The notes under the pieces were generated by a model that saw nothing but the letters and a program-made list of their open reading frames with translations, did no database searches and was not told where the DNA came from. A program made the position numbers and the translations under genes. Positions 38,923 through 50,505 of a stretch of 64,000 nucleotides of DNA are shown here, in pieces; position 1 is the first letter of the stretch, and each line of letters opens with the position of its first letter. The stretch spans positions 1 to 64,000 of the forward strand of contig JAIOKI010000018.1 of NCBI GenBank assembly GCA_028335825.1. The letters run 5' to 3'. This DNA is from Nosema muscidifuracis (lineage: Eukaryota; Microsporidia; Nosematidae).

Positions 38923-39888
38923 ATGTCATCAATTAATAACCAAGATTGCGTATGTATTGGTGAAACAGTCCAAAAAAAGGATCCTGTAAATACTGAGGAT
39001 TTTATAACATGGAGAGATAAGAAAATCGATTATTATACAAAAAAATGTCACGCTTTATCAAGAAGAAAACAATTAAACAATCCAAATATCAAACATGAAA
39101 TATCTTTAATGCCGAAGTGTATGGTTCATATGACAAAAAAATTATGCAAATGCGATATCGATTGCCTTTCCAATTTATTCAGGGAAGATGCTTTTGATCA
39201 TACTTGTGAGATATTTGATCTAAATAATTTATATATTGACGATAAACATATCGATTGTTCTTTTCTTGATAAAAAACTAGTATTTGATGAAATGATTTCA
39301 ACTAATAAGAAAGTTAATATGGATCTCTATATGAAAAAATTTTATGAGGATCTCGAAAAATCTTGCGAAAATACAAAATGGATTAATAGGTTAAAATGTG
39401 ATGCCTATAATATAAGGGATGAGTGTAAAGATAATCCAGATTGTATCTCTGATTTATTATATCAAAAAATCCCTATGAATTGTGATAATATTGAAGATTT
39501 CTATCCTTCTGTTTTTGAAAATATTTTAAATGTTGACCCAGATGCAACAATTATTTTTAGAAAGAAGAGATCAATTGATTCTAATCTTGAAGAAAGTACT
39601 ATACAGAGCGAATTTTCTTTGATAGAAGATTTATCTACAAATGTTAATAATCAGCTACAAAACAGCTCATCCAGTTCTTTAGACTGTTTCAATCAAAAAG
39701 CTGACCTTACTTATCAAGACTATTTCAATATGACATCTGTCCCAATAGTCTCTGGATTTTTGATGACTTTAGTTGGATATCTTATGCACAGAAACAGCAA
39801 AAAAAATCAGGGACTTACAACCTCTATTTTAATTTCTGGTGCATTTATATTTGTAGTATCTACTTATAATATGATAAGTAATTTATGA
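38923..39888 (+). CDS. Cys-rich membrane protein, family 1, two-segment type (321 aa)
   Basis: Unrecognised family. The ATG at 38923 is preferred; the frame is open further up but only to a TTG. FITWRD lies near residue 29, followed by the signature PKCMVHMTKKLCKCDIDC (residues about 64-81), DCSFLDKK (about 110), a CDAYNIRDEC segment (about 163-172) and a DCISDLL segment. RKKRS at about 224-228 is a strong dibasic site ahead of a Ser-rich stretch (QNSSSSSLDC) and two C-terminal hydrophobic segments (about 268-288 and 297-317). It has an extra N-terminal pair of cysteines (DCVC) not seen in relatives, and is more divergent than the 36240/50506 pair. No signal peptide. Confidence 0.8.
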   Translation: MSSINNQDCVCIGETVQKKDPVNTEDFITWRDKKIDYYTKKCHALSRRKQLNNPNIKHEISLMPKCMVHMTKKLCKCDIDCLSNLFREDAFDHTCEIFDLNNLYIDDKHIDCSFLDKKLVFDEMISTNKKVNMDLYMKKFYEDLEKSCENTKWINRLKCDAYNIRDECKDNPDCISDLLYQKIPMNCDNIEDFYPSVFENILNVDPDATIIFRKKRSIDSNLEESTIQSEFSLIEDLSTNVNNQLQNSSSSSLDCFNQKADLTYQDYFNMTSVPIVSGFLMTLVGYLMHRNSKKNQGLTTSILISGAFIFVVSTYNMISNL

Positions 39889-41221
39889 TATTAAATAAAT
39901 AATTGTAAATCAAATATTTAATTTTTAATACGTCATATTTAAATGTAATAAATTTATTATAAAAAAGTTTTAACAAGACTATATTGATGAATTTTTATTT
40001 AATTTTTTGTATATGACTATATAATTAAAAAAGATTTTTTAAATCTTAAATTTAACATCATTATTTTGTTTACTTCACTGTTTACAAAATTAAAGCATTT
40101 AACCTCATTTTATATATATAAAAATATTAAAGTTAACATTTATTTTTTTTATAATATAAATAAAATATATTTAAAAGTAAGTTGTTTTCTAATAAAGTTT
40201 ATTTTAAATTAACAAACTTTCGATTTTTTTTCATTACTATAAAACGATTTTTATATTTTAGAAACCTCATTAAAGTAAAAATCAACGATTTTTTTGACAA
40301 TATATATATGTATTAATAAATATCATGACTTAATTAATTTATTATAAAAAAGTGTTAACAAGTGTAAGATCATGATAATATCATTTTAATAACATGAGAA
40401 ACTTAACGACTGCTCACCACAAAAAGTATGTAAGCATTATAGTATATCTTTTTCTACACAGGAATACATACCGACCAGAGTGCCAAGGAACATATGATAA
40501 TATTGAGATTAATATTGCAATTTCAAGTATTTTGTTATATAAAGAGACTTAAGATACCGTTCATCTATTAAGAAATACTATAATGAATAATTAGCTTTAA
40601 TAAGATGTACAAATAGTAAATGTAATTAACTATCATAATTTAAAAATATAGATCTTAACCCTTTTTCTTTTTTCTATTTATATTAGTTAAATATTCTAAT
40701 GAAAAGCAAAAATAATTTTAAGTTAATGAAAAAAGTATAACGTCATAATTTGTTCTTTTAAGCAATATAGATATTTTAAAAATGCTCTTTTTATGAATAA
40801 TAATAAAAAATATTAGATATGACATTATTTTTTCAAACAACATTTAATAATCTCAATAATGAATTAATTAAACAAAAAATTTAAAATTTTTTATTATTAT
40901 CCTAAAATATAGAAATAATATTAATCATCTATGTAAAAATTAAAAGTATTATTTGCCTCTATTTTTGTTTACAAAAAAAAAATTTATAAGATGGTGTCTT
41001 TAATATTGATCTTCTCTATTTATATTTGATAGTAACGAAAAAAAATTTTAATATACTTTTCTACTAATTAACCAATAAAACATTATTTAATGATTTTTTT
41101 AAAATTTTAGGACTAGTAAAATCTAGCAATATACTTTATATATGTCTATACAAATAAAAAAAAGTTATTAAAAATTTTCAACGAAAAAGTAATAGAATTC
41201 ATACAATATTTTAATCAATCA
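39889..41221. other. gene-free AT-rich stretch
   Basis: No gene. A GC-richer patch at about 40400-40500 (two short islands) has no open frame and no recognised identity. Confidence 0.4.
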
Positions 41222-41806
41222 TCAGATTTTTTTTTCAATTTTTTGTGATAATTTAGATAATTGTATTGATAAGTTACTTAATTTCTTACCAATATCATCA
41301 ATTTCTTCTTTTAATTCTTTATTCTCTTTAATCTCATTAGAATTTTTTGAATTTCTAGGTGGATTTTTAATTTCGTCTAATCCCTTAAAAATATTTTTAC
41401 TTTGATGAATTTCATTGTTTAAATTGTTATCTTTAAAATCGAGTTTTGAATTATTCGTTTTATTTTTATCTTGTTCTATTTCTTTAAATTTTTGATAGAA
41501 ACACTTGTTATTTCCACATATTTTGTTGAAAATCTGATTGAATATCCCTTCATCATCGTAACTATCTTTAACCATAGAATCATCACTCTCAGAATCTGAA
41601 TCAGATTCAGATTCAAAATCTTCTCCTTCGTTAAAATCCACTATAATTGATGATTCTTGTCCATTACTTTTTATAACTATTCTGAGAATTTCTTCCTCTT
41701 CATTTTTATTTTTTGTTAAATTTATTCCTTTATTACCTATGCTATCTACTGAATGGTTGAATGTAAATATGCTTGATATAAATAATAAAATCTTGGTTGA
41801 ATACAT
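41222..41806 (-). CDS. small secreted acidic protein, family 3 (194 aa)
   Basis: Function is not recognised. The ATG at 41806 is chosen because the frame upstream has only a TTG. It has a signal peptide (MYSTKILLFISSIFT), then an acidic stretch around residues 65-85 with alternating Ser, Asp and Glu (SESDSDSESDD), two close cysteines (CGNNKC, about 98-103), a Lys/Asn/Glu-rich middle, and a C-terminal amphipathic helix (about 167-193). The first 15 residues and the last 27 match the 115-residue protein at 25587-25934; the middle does not. The acidic Ser repeats look like casein kinase 2 targets, which is inference. It ends with TGA. Confidence 0.72.
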   Translation of the reverse strand: MYSTKILLFISSIFTFNHSVDSIGNKGINLTKNKNEEEEILRIVIKSNGQESSIIVDFNEGEDFESESDSDSESDDSMVKDSYDDEGIFNQIFNKICGNNKCFYQKFKEIEQDKNKTNNSKLDFKDNNLNNEIHQSKNIFKGLDEIKNPPRNSKNSNEIKENKELKEEIDDIGKKLSNLSIQLSKLSQKIEKKI

Positions 41807-42539
41807 ATACAATCTTAAAATAAAAATTTTAAATACTTAAAAAAAGGAGAACTAATCAGAGATTAAATTAAGTGGTCAGGTATTTATAAAAAAATAAACA
41901 TTTCATAAATTTGACATAAAATGTACATAAAATTTACAATTTTTCATTTAAACTTATAGGTTAAAATACTTATTATATTATTAATAGAGATTTATTGGTT
42001 AGTTTATTTTAAAAAATAAATTGAACTAGATTTTTCAATTATAGGTCAAATTCAAAAGTTACTTGTACTTTTTATTCATTTATTTTTTATTAATTTGTAC
42101 AAAATTTGCTTTTATTGGATATATTTATCTCATATTATCAAATTTGATCTCCAATATTTGCTCTTACCTAATTTTATTTGTTCGTAATATTTGGATTTTG
42201 TATCATATCTCTTCGTAGACTTTCATAGTCAGACTCTTTAGTATTATTTTGAGCATTCTGTATAGAACTTAAGCCTCGATTTTTTCTTAAACTTAATTAA
42301 GTGCTAAAGGTTTTATGAATTTAATTCCTATATCTTTCCATGTCATCACTTACTGATTAATTCTAATTTTATACTTATTTAGTGAAACAAAATGAATGAC
42401 TGCAAAGTCATAATTTTGATTTTCACTTTTACAATTATATTATAAAACTCAGTTAATTCGACCTCAATTATTAGCACCTCTTTTTTTCTATATATTTTTA
42501 ATAATTTGGGCAAAAAAAAGTTATGTAAAAAAATAATGT
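41807..42539. other. AT-rich spacer
   Basis: No gene seen. Protein-like fragments at about 42120-42350 are interrupted and unidentified. Confidence 0.4.
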
Positions 42540-42713
42540 TTATTTTTTTGTACTTTCGTTTAATTTTGAAAATGGTCCATTATTAATAGAAGCAGATGTT
42601 CCCATAAAAGGTCCTACTGTACCACATGCTGATGATTCTGATGTATTAGGTTCACTCATTCCACAACATCTTGCATAATAAATAACAAATGATAAGATAC
42701 ATATAAATTTCAT
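42540..42713 (-). CDS. small predicted secreted peptide (57 aa)
   Basis: Unrecognised. The ATG at 42713 starts a signal peptide (MKFICILSFVIYYARCC); a longer reading from an upstream TTG is not preferred. The mature part is about 40 residues rich in Ser, Gly, Thr, Asn and Pro with three or so cysteines (RCCG, SACG). Its composition differs from neighbouring A/T noise because it uses Gly, Pro and Ala codons. The gene could be real but is short, and no second copy was found in the window to support it. Confidence 0.45.
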   Translation of the reverse strand: MKFICILSFVIYYARCCGMSEPNTSESSACGTVGPFMGTSASINNGPFSKLNESTKK

Positions 42714-43258
42714 TTTGTGATTGAAACTTTGTTTTTTAAATTTATCATAAAGAATATAAAACAAGACATTTCATTAGATATATTGCTATGTTTTATAATC
42801 ATTTTTTATAACAAGTTTTATAAAACTATAACGACTTTGATAATAATTAGTACGTATGATATTTTTCTCACACTTAAAGATTCAAGAATTTATTCAACCC
42901 AATAGTTAAAATCATATTAACTCTTTATTTAGTAATGTAAACAAATTATTTTTTTAAAATATCTATTGTAACTTCTTTATTTAACATTTTAATCACTTTA
43001 TGATTTATGATATCTTAGAAAAAACTAATGTACATTAAAATTATTGCAAAATGAATTATAAAATATTATTAATTTAATCAATTAATCAACCTCCAAATTT
43101 TAATTATGATTAAATAAATTAATCAAAAAAGCATGAAAAACTTAAAAAAGATTAAATATTACTTCTATTCATATATCAAATGACCAATTTTATTATATCT
43201 TTGATAAATTAAATTTTTTAATATTAGTTTATATAAATTAAAAATGAACCCATAATAT
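42714..43258. other. AT-rich spacer upstream of family 1 gene
   Basis: No gene. A CCC run at 43249-43251 lies 7 bases before the ATG at 43259 and is likely part of its start-site motif. Confidence 0.45.
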
Positions 43259-44128
43259 ATGAACAATGAAAATATCAATGGAGATGTCGATACTAATACA
43301 AGAATATTTAAACGATTTATTCAGTGGAGAAATAATATAATTAATGATTATTCGGACTTTTTCTTGATTGTAGATGACAATAATCTAAGTAAGGATCTTG
43401 TGTTGCATGAAACATTCAAAAATCTTCCTAAATGTATGGCTCGTTTGACACGTCAAATGTGTAAATGTAACAATAAGTGTGTAGAAAAAACATTTGAAGA
43501 CTTTAAAATTGATAACCGATGCACTCACTTTGATACTGAAAATTTGATTAATGATGAAAAATATCAAGATTGTTCATTTTTGAATTATTTAGTTTATGAT
43601 TCAGAAATTCACCCCAATGGATTTGCTATACCGTATGAGGAAATTTCTCAAAAAGTTATCAATTCTTTAACTAATTTATGTAATAACAAAGAAAATGAAT
43701 ACAATAATCTAAAATGTATTGCTTATGAGCTTAAGAATAAATGTAAAGAAGACCTAAATTGTATGAAGGATATAATCACTTATGATAATTTTGATAATTG
43801 TGATAATAGTTTTATGATGGATCAAATTGATAATATAAGACAAATGATTAATATTCCTTCTACCGCTTTTCTTGATGAAAGGAATAAAAGATCAATCGAA
43901 AATTTTAATTTAACAGAAAACATTTTGCCTAATAATTATTCGGTAGAAAAAACTTTTAAAAAAGGTATTCTGGGTGATTACAAAGAATATTCCAACGAAA
44001 TATTTTTATGTTCATTTTTAGTAATTTCTGCTTTAATGTATATGATGGTTAAATCAAAATCTATCTTTTCTCGGTTATCTTATTGTAGTATAATTATTGG
44101 TATTGTTATTTTAGCAATCAATATTTAG
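43259..44128 (+). CDS. Cys-rich membrane protein, family 1, two-segment type (289 aa)
   Basis: Unrecognised family. FIQWRN lies at about residues 21-26, with the signature NLPKCMARLTRQMCKCNNKC (about 57-76) complete. DCSFLN (about 104), NLCNNK (about 140), CIAYELKNKC (about 152-161) and a further DNCDN follow. NKRS at about 208-211 is the dibasic site. Two C-terminal hydrophobic segments (about 247-263 and 271-288) end the protein with almost no tail. The N-terminal Cys of the FxxWR region is absent here. The CCC run before the ATG supports the start. It is convergent with the gene at 44184-45197, with 55 bases between their ends. Confidence 0.8.
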   Translation: MNNENINGDVDTNTRIFKRFIQWRNNIINDYSDFFLIVDDNNLSKDLVLHETFKNLPKCMARLTRQMCKCNNKCVEKTFEDFKIDNRCTHFDTENLINDEKYQDCSFLNYLVYDSEIHPNGFAIPYEEISQKVINSLTNLCNNKENEYNNLKCIAYELKNKCKEDLNCMKDIITYDNFDNCDNSFMMDQIDNIRQMINIPSTAFLDERNKRSIENFNLTENILPNNYSVEKTFKKGILGDYKEYSNEIFLCSFLVISALMYMMVKSKSIFSRLSYCSIIIGIVILAINI

Positions 44129-44183
44129 TAAATATTTTTACTTGAAAAAAAAATTCATATTTTTAACATATAAATACAAAAAT

Positions 44184-45197
44184 TTAATTATTCAAAGTTG
44201 AATATATAGAAATAAATAACATAACCAGAGTCATAAAAATAGTAGGCAATACTATTTTTTGGTTTGTATTATCTTTATATCCTAAGAAAACTAAAATAAA
44301 GAATAGCAAAGTTGATATTATTGATAAAGATATCATTGAGTAGAAAGTATTTTGTTCTTGATCAGTAGATTCAATTGACTTGAACTTTAAATCTAATGAA
44401 TCATATTCTTGAATAATGCTATTTATATCAGGAAGATCAATTTTACTTAGATCTCGTTTAATAATTAAATGAGGTTTTGTTTCTCCATTAATTTTAATGA
44501 TTATATCATTTGATGTCAAAAATATTTTTTCAATACAAGGTGGTTCATCATCTTCAACTTTTTTTGTATCTGAATTTTCATTTACAATTGGTTTAGATGC
44601 TTCTAGCATATTAGAACGAATTTTTTTTCCTAATATTCTCTCAATCTCGTCAATCTGATTTTCGTATAAGCGATTTCTACAATGCTTTTTAGGAACATCG
44701 TTTATACGAAATCTCATACAATATGGCATATTTTTACAAACATCTCTGAGATCATAAACTTTACACAATAAATTTTCAAAATCTGAATTAGAATCACAAA
44801 GATTTGTTATACCTGAGTTTATGTTTTTAATTATTGACATCATAGAATTATATCCATCAACAGGTACAAGCTTATTACCTTCAACTCTCTTTCCTAATGA
44901 ATCACAATCTTTATACGAATCATCGTTCAACAAATTTTCTTTATCATATCTAAAACAAGTGAAATACAAATCAGAATTTGTAAAAGATTTACTCAAACAT
45001 TCTTGATTGCATTTACACATTTTACGAGTAAAATGAACTATACATTTGGGGACATTTAAAATTAATTCATTTTCTTTAGCATTTATATTACCACCTCGTA
45101 AGTTTAGTTTGGTACAATTTTCAGTAGAGGTTTCTAATATATCTTTACGCCATTGCTCAAATTCATTAAACGCTTCATTATTTTCTTGATTATCCAT
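44184..45197 (-). CDS. Cys-rich membrane protein, family 1, two-segment type (337 aa)
   Basis: Unrecognised family. The ATG at 45197 (MDNQENNEAF) is chosen over an upstream TTG. FEQWRK lies at about residues 13-18, Cys at about 27, and the signature PKCIVHFTRKMCKCNQEC at about 51-68 is complete. DCDSLGKR, NLCDSN, LLCKVYDLRDVCKNMPYC and a late Cys in KHCRNR follow. A long acidic and polar linker runs to the dibasic IIKRD at about 247, then LPDIN and two hydrophobic segments (about 283-303 and 314-334). It is closely related to the genes at 46334, 50506 and 36240. No signal peptide and no CCC run at the start. Confidence 0.82.
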   Translation of the reverse strand: MDNQENNEAFNEFEQWRKDILETSTENCTKLNLRGGNINAKENELILNVPKCIVHFTRKMCKCNQECLSKSFTNSDLYFTCFRYDKENLLNDDSYKDCDSLGKRVEGNKLVPVDGYNSMMSIIKNINSGITNLCDSNSDFENLLCKVYDLRDVCKNMPYCMRFRINDVPKKHCRNRLYENQIDEIERILGKKIRSNMLEASKPIVNENSDTKKVEDDEPPCIEKIFLTSNDIIIKINGETKPHLIIKRDLSKIDLPDINSIIQEYDSLDLKFKSIESTDQEQNTFYSMISLSIISTLLFFILVFLGYKDNTNQKIVLPTIFMTLVMLFISIYSTLNN

Positions 45198-46333
45198 AAT
45201 TTCCAAGTAAACTAACTTTTATATACAAATATATTACAAATTAATTTATATATATTAAAATAGTTATATTGAAATTCATAAAAAATCTTTAATAAATAAA
45301 AATAATCTATAAATATAAAGTTTTTCGATTGATATAGTTATATAAATATTAATACTTATATGAAATTTAATTACCATTACAATTAACGTAAAATTTATGT
45401 TATTTAATAGAAAATAAAATTTAATTCGTTTTTTATCAAAACATGTAGTTGCTTGCTGCTGCATATTTTTTATCACTTAAAAACAAAAATTGTGAGGCTC
45501 GTCATAATATTTTTCAAAACTTTAGAATATTTCAAAAGAGAAACTCAAAAATAATTATTAAAAATTAAACAACATTTTTTTAATACTATAAATTCGCCAA
45601 TACTTATTTTTTATCATAGGATATAGATCAGAATTTTAATTAATTTTACCCTATGAAACTAAATAATATTTACATAGATGCTTAAATAAGGTTTTCTTAG
45701 TATTATATTTATTGGGTTTATTACTATTCGCAGGAAAATGAATACTAATTTATGCAATATAATGGTAAATATCAATAAAAAAATATTTTAAATTTTCTTT
45801 AAAAATATAATATATTTATCGTTATATGTAGATTTAAGCTATTAATATCAAGTTTTTACGCTAATAAATATAAATCTTTTGTACTAGGCTTTGAGATATA
45901 TTGACAAATAAAGCTTATCTTTACCTTCGTCTATACATTAATGGAATCGCATTTTAAATAGTTTTGAATTAGTAAAAAATAAAATTTTAGCAATACTAAT
46001 TTTTTACCTAAATACAGAAATTTCGAATTAGATAATGTTTCACGATAATGAATGAATTTCAAATATTATTTGAAAATCATTGATGGACGAACTTAACTCT
46101 ATCATAATGTTTATATGATCTAGATCCTCAATAAATATTCCTTCTTGTTTCTTAGCCCCTCTAAAAATATTTTTATATTTTATTGTCCTACAACAGACCC
46201 TAAATATGACATTGGACAATCACGTGTATCATTTAAAATTAGATAATGAAAATATTCCGTTATTTAAAATAATCTTGAATGTTAAACTTTTTTCCTAAAA
46301 TTCTAGTTTATAATACAAATCTTTTAATAAAAA
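45198..46333. other. gene-free stretch with decayed sequence
   Basis: No intact gene. Interrupted protein-like pieces and a patch of higher GC lie at about 46020-46230, not assigned to any family. Confidence 0.4.
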
Positions 46334-47350
46334 TTATTCTAAGAAAGAATATATTGAAATAAATAATATAGACAGCGTCATCACAATAGCAGGAACAATC
46401 ATTAAACCATTCTTACTTTCTTTATATCCTAAGAAAGCAAGAATAATAAACAATAATGTAGAAATTAGAGATAAAGACATCATAGAATAAAACATGTCCT
46501 GTTGAGAACTATTTAATTCTAGAATATTGAAATTTGTGTCTATATCTTTATATTCTTGTAGAATATCATATATATCAGGAGCAGTTAAATTTTTTAAGTC
46601 ACGTTTTCTGATTATATGAACTTTTTTATCAGAATCAATTTTAAATTCAGTATTAGAAAGATTTAAAAAATATTCTTTTGAGCATTTTTCTTTTTTATAG
46701 TAAAAATCAGATAATCGAGTTTCTTTTTTACTATTGTGCATTAGTGGTAAGGATTCTGTTTTGTTTGATATAAGCTTTTTACCTATAAGACGTTCAAATT
46801 CTTCCATCTGAAGTATATAATCGTTGTTTTCACAAAATCTTCGTGGAACTTGTTCTAAATTAAAATCGATACACGACGGCATATTCTCACAATTATCTCT
46901 CAAATCATAAAAATTACATAATAAAGCCTCAGATTCTTTTCCAGATTCACAAAGCTTAGATACTCCTTGTTGTATACTTTCTAATGTTTTTACCAATGTA
47001 TTATAAGTTTCTATTGGTACTAATTTATTACCATCAATGTTTTTTCCTAGAAAATCACAATTTTCATATGAATTATCAAACCATAAATTGTTCAAATCGA
47101 AACTATAACATCCCTTGTCAATTTTAACACCAAAAAACGATTTATTTATACACTTTCGATTACAATTACACATTTTACGAGTTAAATGTACTAAACATTT
47201 TGGCACTTTTCTAATCAACATACTTAATGCATCTTTGTCGCTCTATTCCGAAGATTCGACTTCATAACATTTTTCAGTTGCTTTTTTTAATTCATAAGCA
47301 CGCCATTCTTCGAATTCTTTGAAATTTTTATCTTTCTCTTGATCGTCCAT
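46334..47350 (-). pseudogene. Cys-rich membrane protein, family 1, two-segment type, with one in-frame TAG
   Basis: Reading from the ATG at 47350, the protein starts MDDQEKDKNFKEFEEWR, with the family FxxWR motif, then meets a TAG at 47243-47245 (codon 36) and continues in the same frame to 46334. The signature PKCLVHLTRKMCNCNRKC, DCDFLGK, LLCNFYDLRDNCENMPSC, the dibasic RKRD at about 247 and two C-terminal hydrophobic segments all follow. Apart from this codon it looks intact: 338 codons before the final stop, the same length as relatives. A shorter product from the ATG at 47221 (295 aa) would lack the FxxWR motif and first Cys but keep the signature. It may be a recent null allele, a sequencing error, or a truncated but expressed form. 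Confidence 0.78.
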
Positions 47351-50300
47351 AATCATATCATAAAAATGACTTTTATATTTGCTATTATTAATTAATTTTA
47401 ATTGCTAAATTTATTGTAATCAATTAAATTATTTATAAATTTAAACGAAGTGAATTATTTAATAAATTCTTAAATTTAATTAAACTCGTTAAATTAAAAA
47501 TTATTTAAGAAGAAGTAGCAAATAATATTATTTTTTACAATAAAAAAAAGTTTCCATATTCGCACTTATAATTTATAAAACTTTATTTAAGTAGTAATTA
47601 AAAAATATTGCAATTATTGTGTAATAAAATTGTAGATTTGTGTATTTTTATCTTCAAAATTTTTATATTCTCGATTAATAATTTTATTATAGATCACTTT
47701 ATTTATGATTATAATGTTAAATTAGGTCGATTACTCTTTGTATTTATATACATATTTTATCTGGTATATTATTTAATTAATCATCAGTCATTTCGTGAAA
47801 AAACCACTATCCCCGATTACAGTATTTCTTTTCTTCTTATGTTCCTCTTTTTCAGTTTTATATTCATTTGTACTATTTCATCGTCGGTTTTCCAATATTA
47901 AGATCTCCAAGTCATTATGAGAACCTTGTATGCATGATGCTTCAGTTCGCTTGTCTATTTACGTATTTATAAATTAACAAATTTAATTATATTGTTCTTG
48001 TTATGAATGTTTAAGTTTAAAACAAATATTTTAAACTGAATAGAAAGCAATATTTACTCCCAAGAGAAATGCGATAAGCTGTGGATGACACAAATAAATA
48101 CTAGGAATTTGATTAAGCTTTAGATGATTATTCGACATAGGTAATAAACTACTATATGAAAATTGTACAAATAAAACCGAAAGATTACAAACAAATTATA
48201 AAAAAATGCATTATATTTTGTGAAATCTATACATAATAATATTGGATAAAAAGAAAGACGTTATCTCAAAAGAAAAGTTTTGTTATACGAATAAAAATAT
48301 TGATCATAAAAAAAGGGAATATTATATTAAATTTATATATAACATAATTGTCATGAAATTATGTAAACTCAGCGTAAAAGTTATTGAAATAGAACATATA
48401 AAGTTTTTTTATTAAAAATATTTATATCCTTAGCTATCAAATCATTAATCCAATGATTCTTTAGAAGCTTTTATCGGCAATATTCCAACATAAGCAACAA
48501 CTATATCTTGATATAAGAACTTTTAAATAAATATTACTTAGAAAGTAGTTTTACACCGTAATACAAGAAAAAGAATTTATATAGTGATTTTAGAATTAAA
48601 TAAATCATTTAAAGCTATAAAAAAATAATGCATCTTTTTATCAATATAGAAAATTTTGCAATATGTTAACAGAGAAACTTAAATTTCGTGAAAGGAGAGC
48701 ACTATAGGCATCACAAGATAAAATATATCCTTAAAGAAAAAAATAATAATTTTAAAGGTATTTAAATAAACTACAATCGATCATCTTGTGATAGCATTTT
48801 TATGTATGACTTATTTAAACCCTACTATGCTTACATTTTCAAAAATTACGGACTGAAAAATTAGTATCATTTTTTTAATGCAAGTATAGTAAAAATAACT
48901 TTGAGAATAAATATCTTGAAATTTTAAGTAATATAAGAATTAATTTAAGATCTAAAAAATGCAATCGTAAAAGTTCAGTTTATTAATTTTGATAACTTAA
49001 GAATCGTTTTTTTAAAGAAAAATAAATTCATCTTTTTGCTAATCACATTGCGTCAATTAAATAAAATAAATTAAAAAATCATTGATTTTAGTTAATTGTG
49101 TGGATTAATATTAAATTTCCACCAGGTGTAGAATAACTAAAGATTTATTTTCAAAAAATGTTCTTAAGATAATTTTAGAGCTTAACTCTAAAAATTGACA
49201 AGAAACAAATACTGAAAAATAAGATGATAACTCTTCTAAAAAATGACTTAACAAAATATACCTTAATAAATTTATTTGAAATATAAATGTATTGATATAC
49301 TTGTATTTTTTCTATGTTTAGTACTATTTATTTAAATTATTAAAAAAATTTAAGCTGACCTTTATTTCCTTTCGTAAACTAAATAGTTAATTTAGATCTT
49401 TTTATTTTATAAAGTTGTTTTCTTTAAAATTTTATTTCTATTTTAGTTCACATTATTTAAATTTAAAATAATTGAAATTTTCTAATGATAAATATTTTTG
49501 GGACTTACGGTTTCGCCCTCATTCATAAATTTACATAGCGTCCTTCCTTTTCGTATTCGCATTATGTGACATCAGACTGATAGATGAAGTCAAATATTAG
49601 GGATTTTAGTTTTATTATTACTCCTGAAACTTCTTAACTTTGAGAGGCAGTCTCAGTATTTAGCATTAAGTTTTCTCTGCAAACGATCTTATTTGTATTT
49701 TTTTTAAAAATTATAAAAAATCTGGAATCAAAATTAATGGATAACTTAAGATTTTCTATATGTATTCTTTTGAAAAATAGCTGTTTTTAATTTAAATATA
49801 ATTTAGACAAAATAGAATGATTTTTAACATCTTTCTCATGTAGATTAACGTTCTGGTATACTTCTTAGTTGACACATCTGCAAGTCAAAACCTCCTCTGC
49901 AACTTTTCATTAGTTAGGCTTTAAAAAGTAATCTTAAGCACCTTGTATTAAAGATAGCCTTAACTTTATTGTCCAAACCTAGTTTATTCCTGTAGTCTTC
50001 AGATAATTTTGTCATCATATAGATCTCTAATAAATATTTTATTATATAAAAGTTGATTTATTTTTTGAGAGTTGTTGTTAAAAATATTCATAATTTTCTT
50101 CTTTGAAAATTTAGTTAAAAAAATGTGTTGTAAAAATTATAGCAGTATCAAATTATTATAAAAATTATCCTTTTAATGTTTTAAAAATTAAATTAAAATA
50201 TAATTTAATTTGATTTAATTTAATTGTAGTATTAGATTTTTTAACAATAAACTTATATTATTATTTCTAAATTAAAATATAAAAAAATTAATATTTTTAC

Positions 50301-50505
50301 TTATTTTATCTAATGAACCACATATTTATTTAAATAACTAGCCCTAAATAGATATGAAAAATTAACAATAATTAATAATGCAATTTTTTTATTATTAATA
50401 GTTTACTCTGGTGTAAAGTACGACGACAAAGCATATTTAAGAATTATAAAGAAAAAAATTTGTTCTACATTTATATATTTGAAAAAAAATAAATAAAAAC
50501 AACAT
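47351..50505. other. gene-free stretch with decayed sequence
   Basis: No intact gene. A hydrophobic open frame at 47608-47901 begins with TTG and is not supported. Less AT-rich, protein-like fragments occur near 48050-48190 and, mainly on the minus strand, near 49500-50010; they look like old coding sequence but could not be assigned. Confidence 0.4.

Noticed and set aside
42717-42905. 62-residue open frame opposite the small secreted peptide's upstream region
   Set aside because: Low-complexity hydrophobic frame with no start motif.
47608-47901. 97-residue very hydrophobic open frame
   Set aside because: Starts with TTG, is entirely Ile/Phe/Tyr-rich, and lies in a decayed region where the opposite strand is A-rich.
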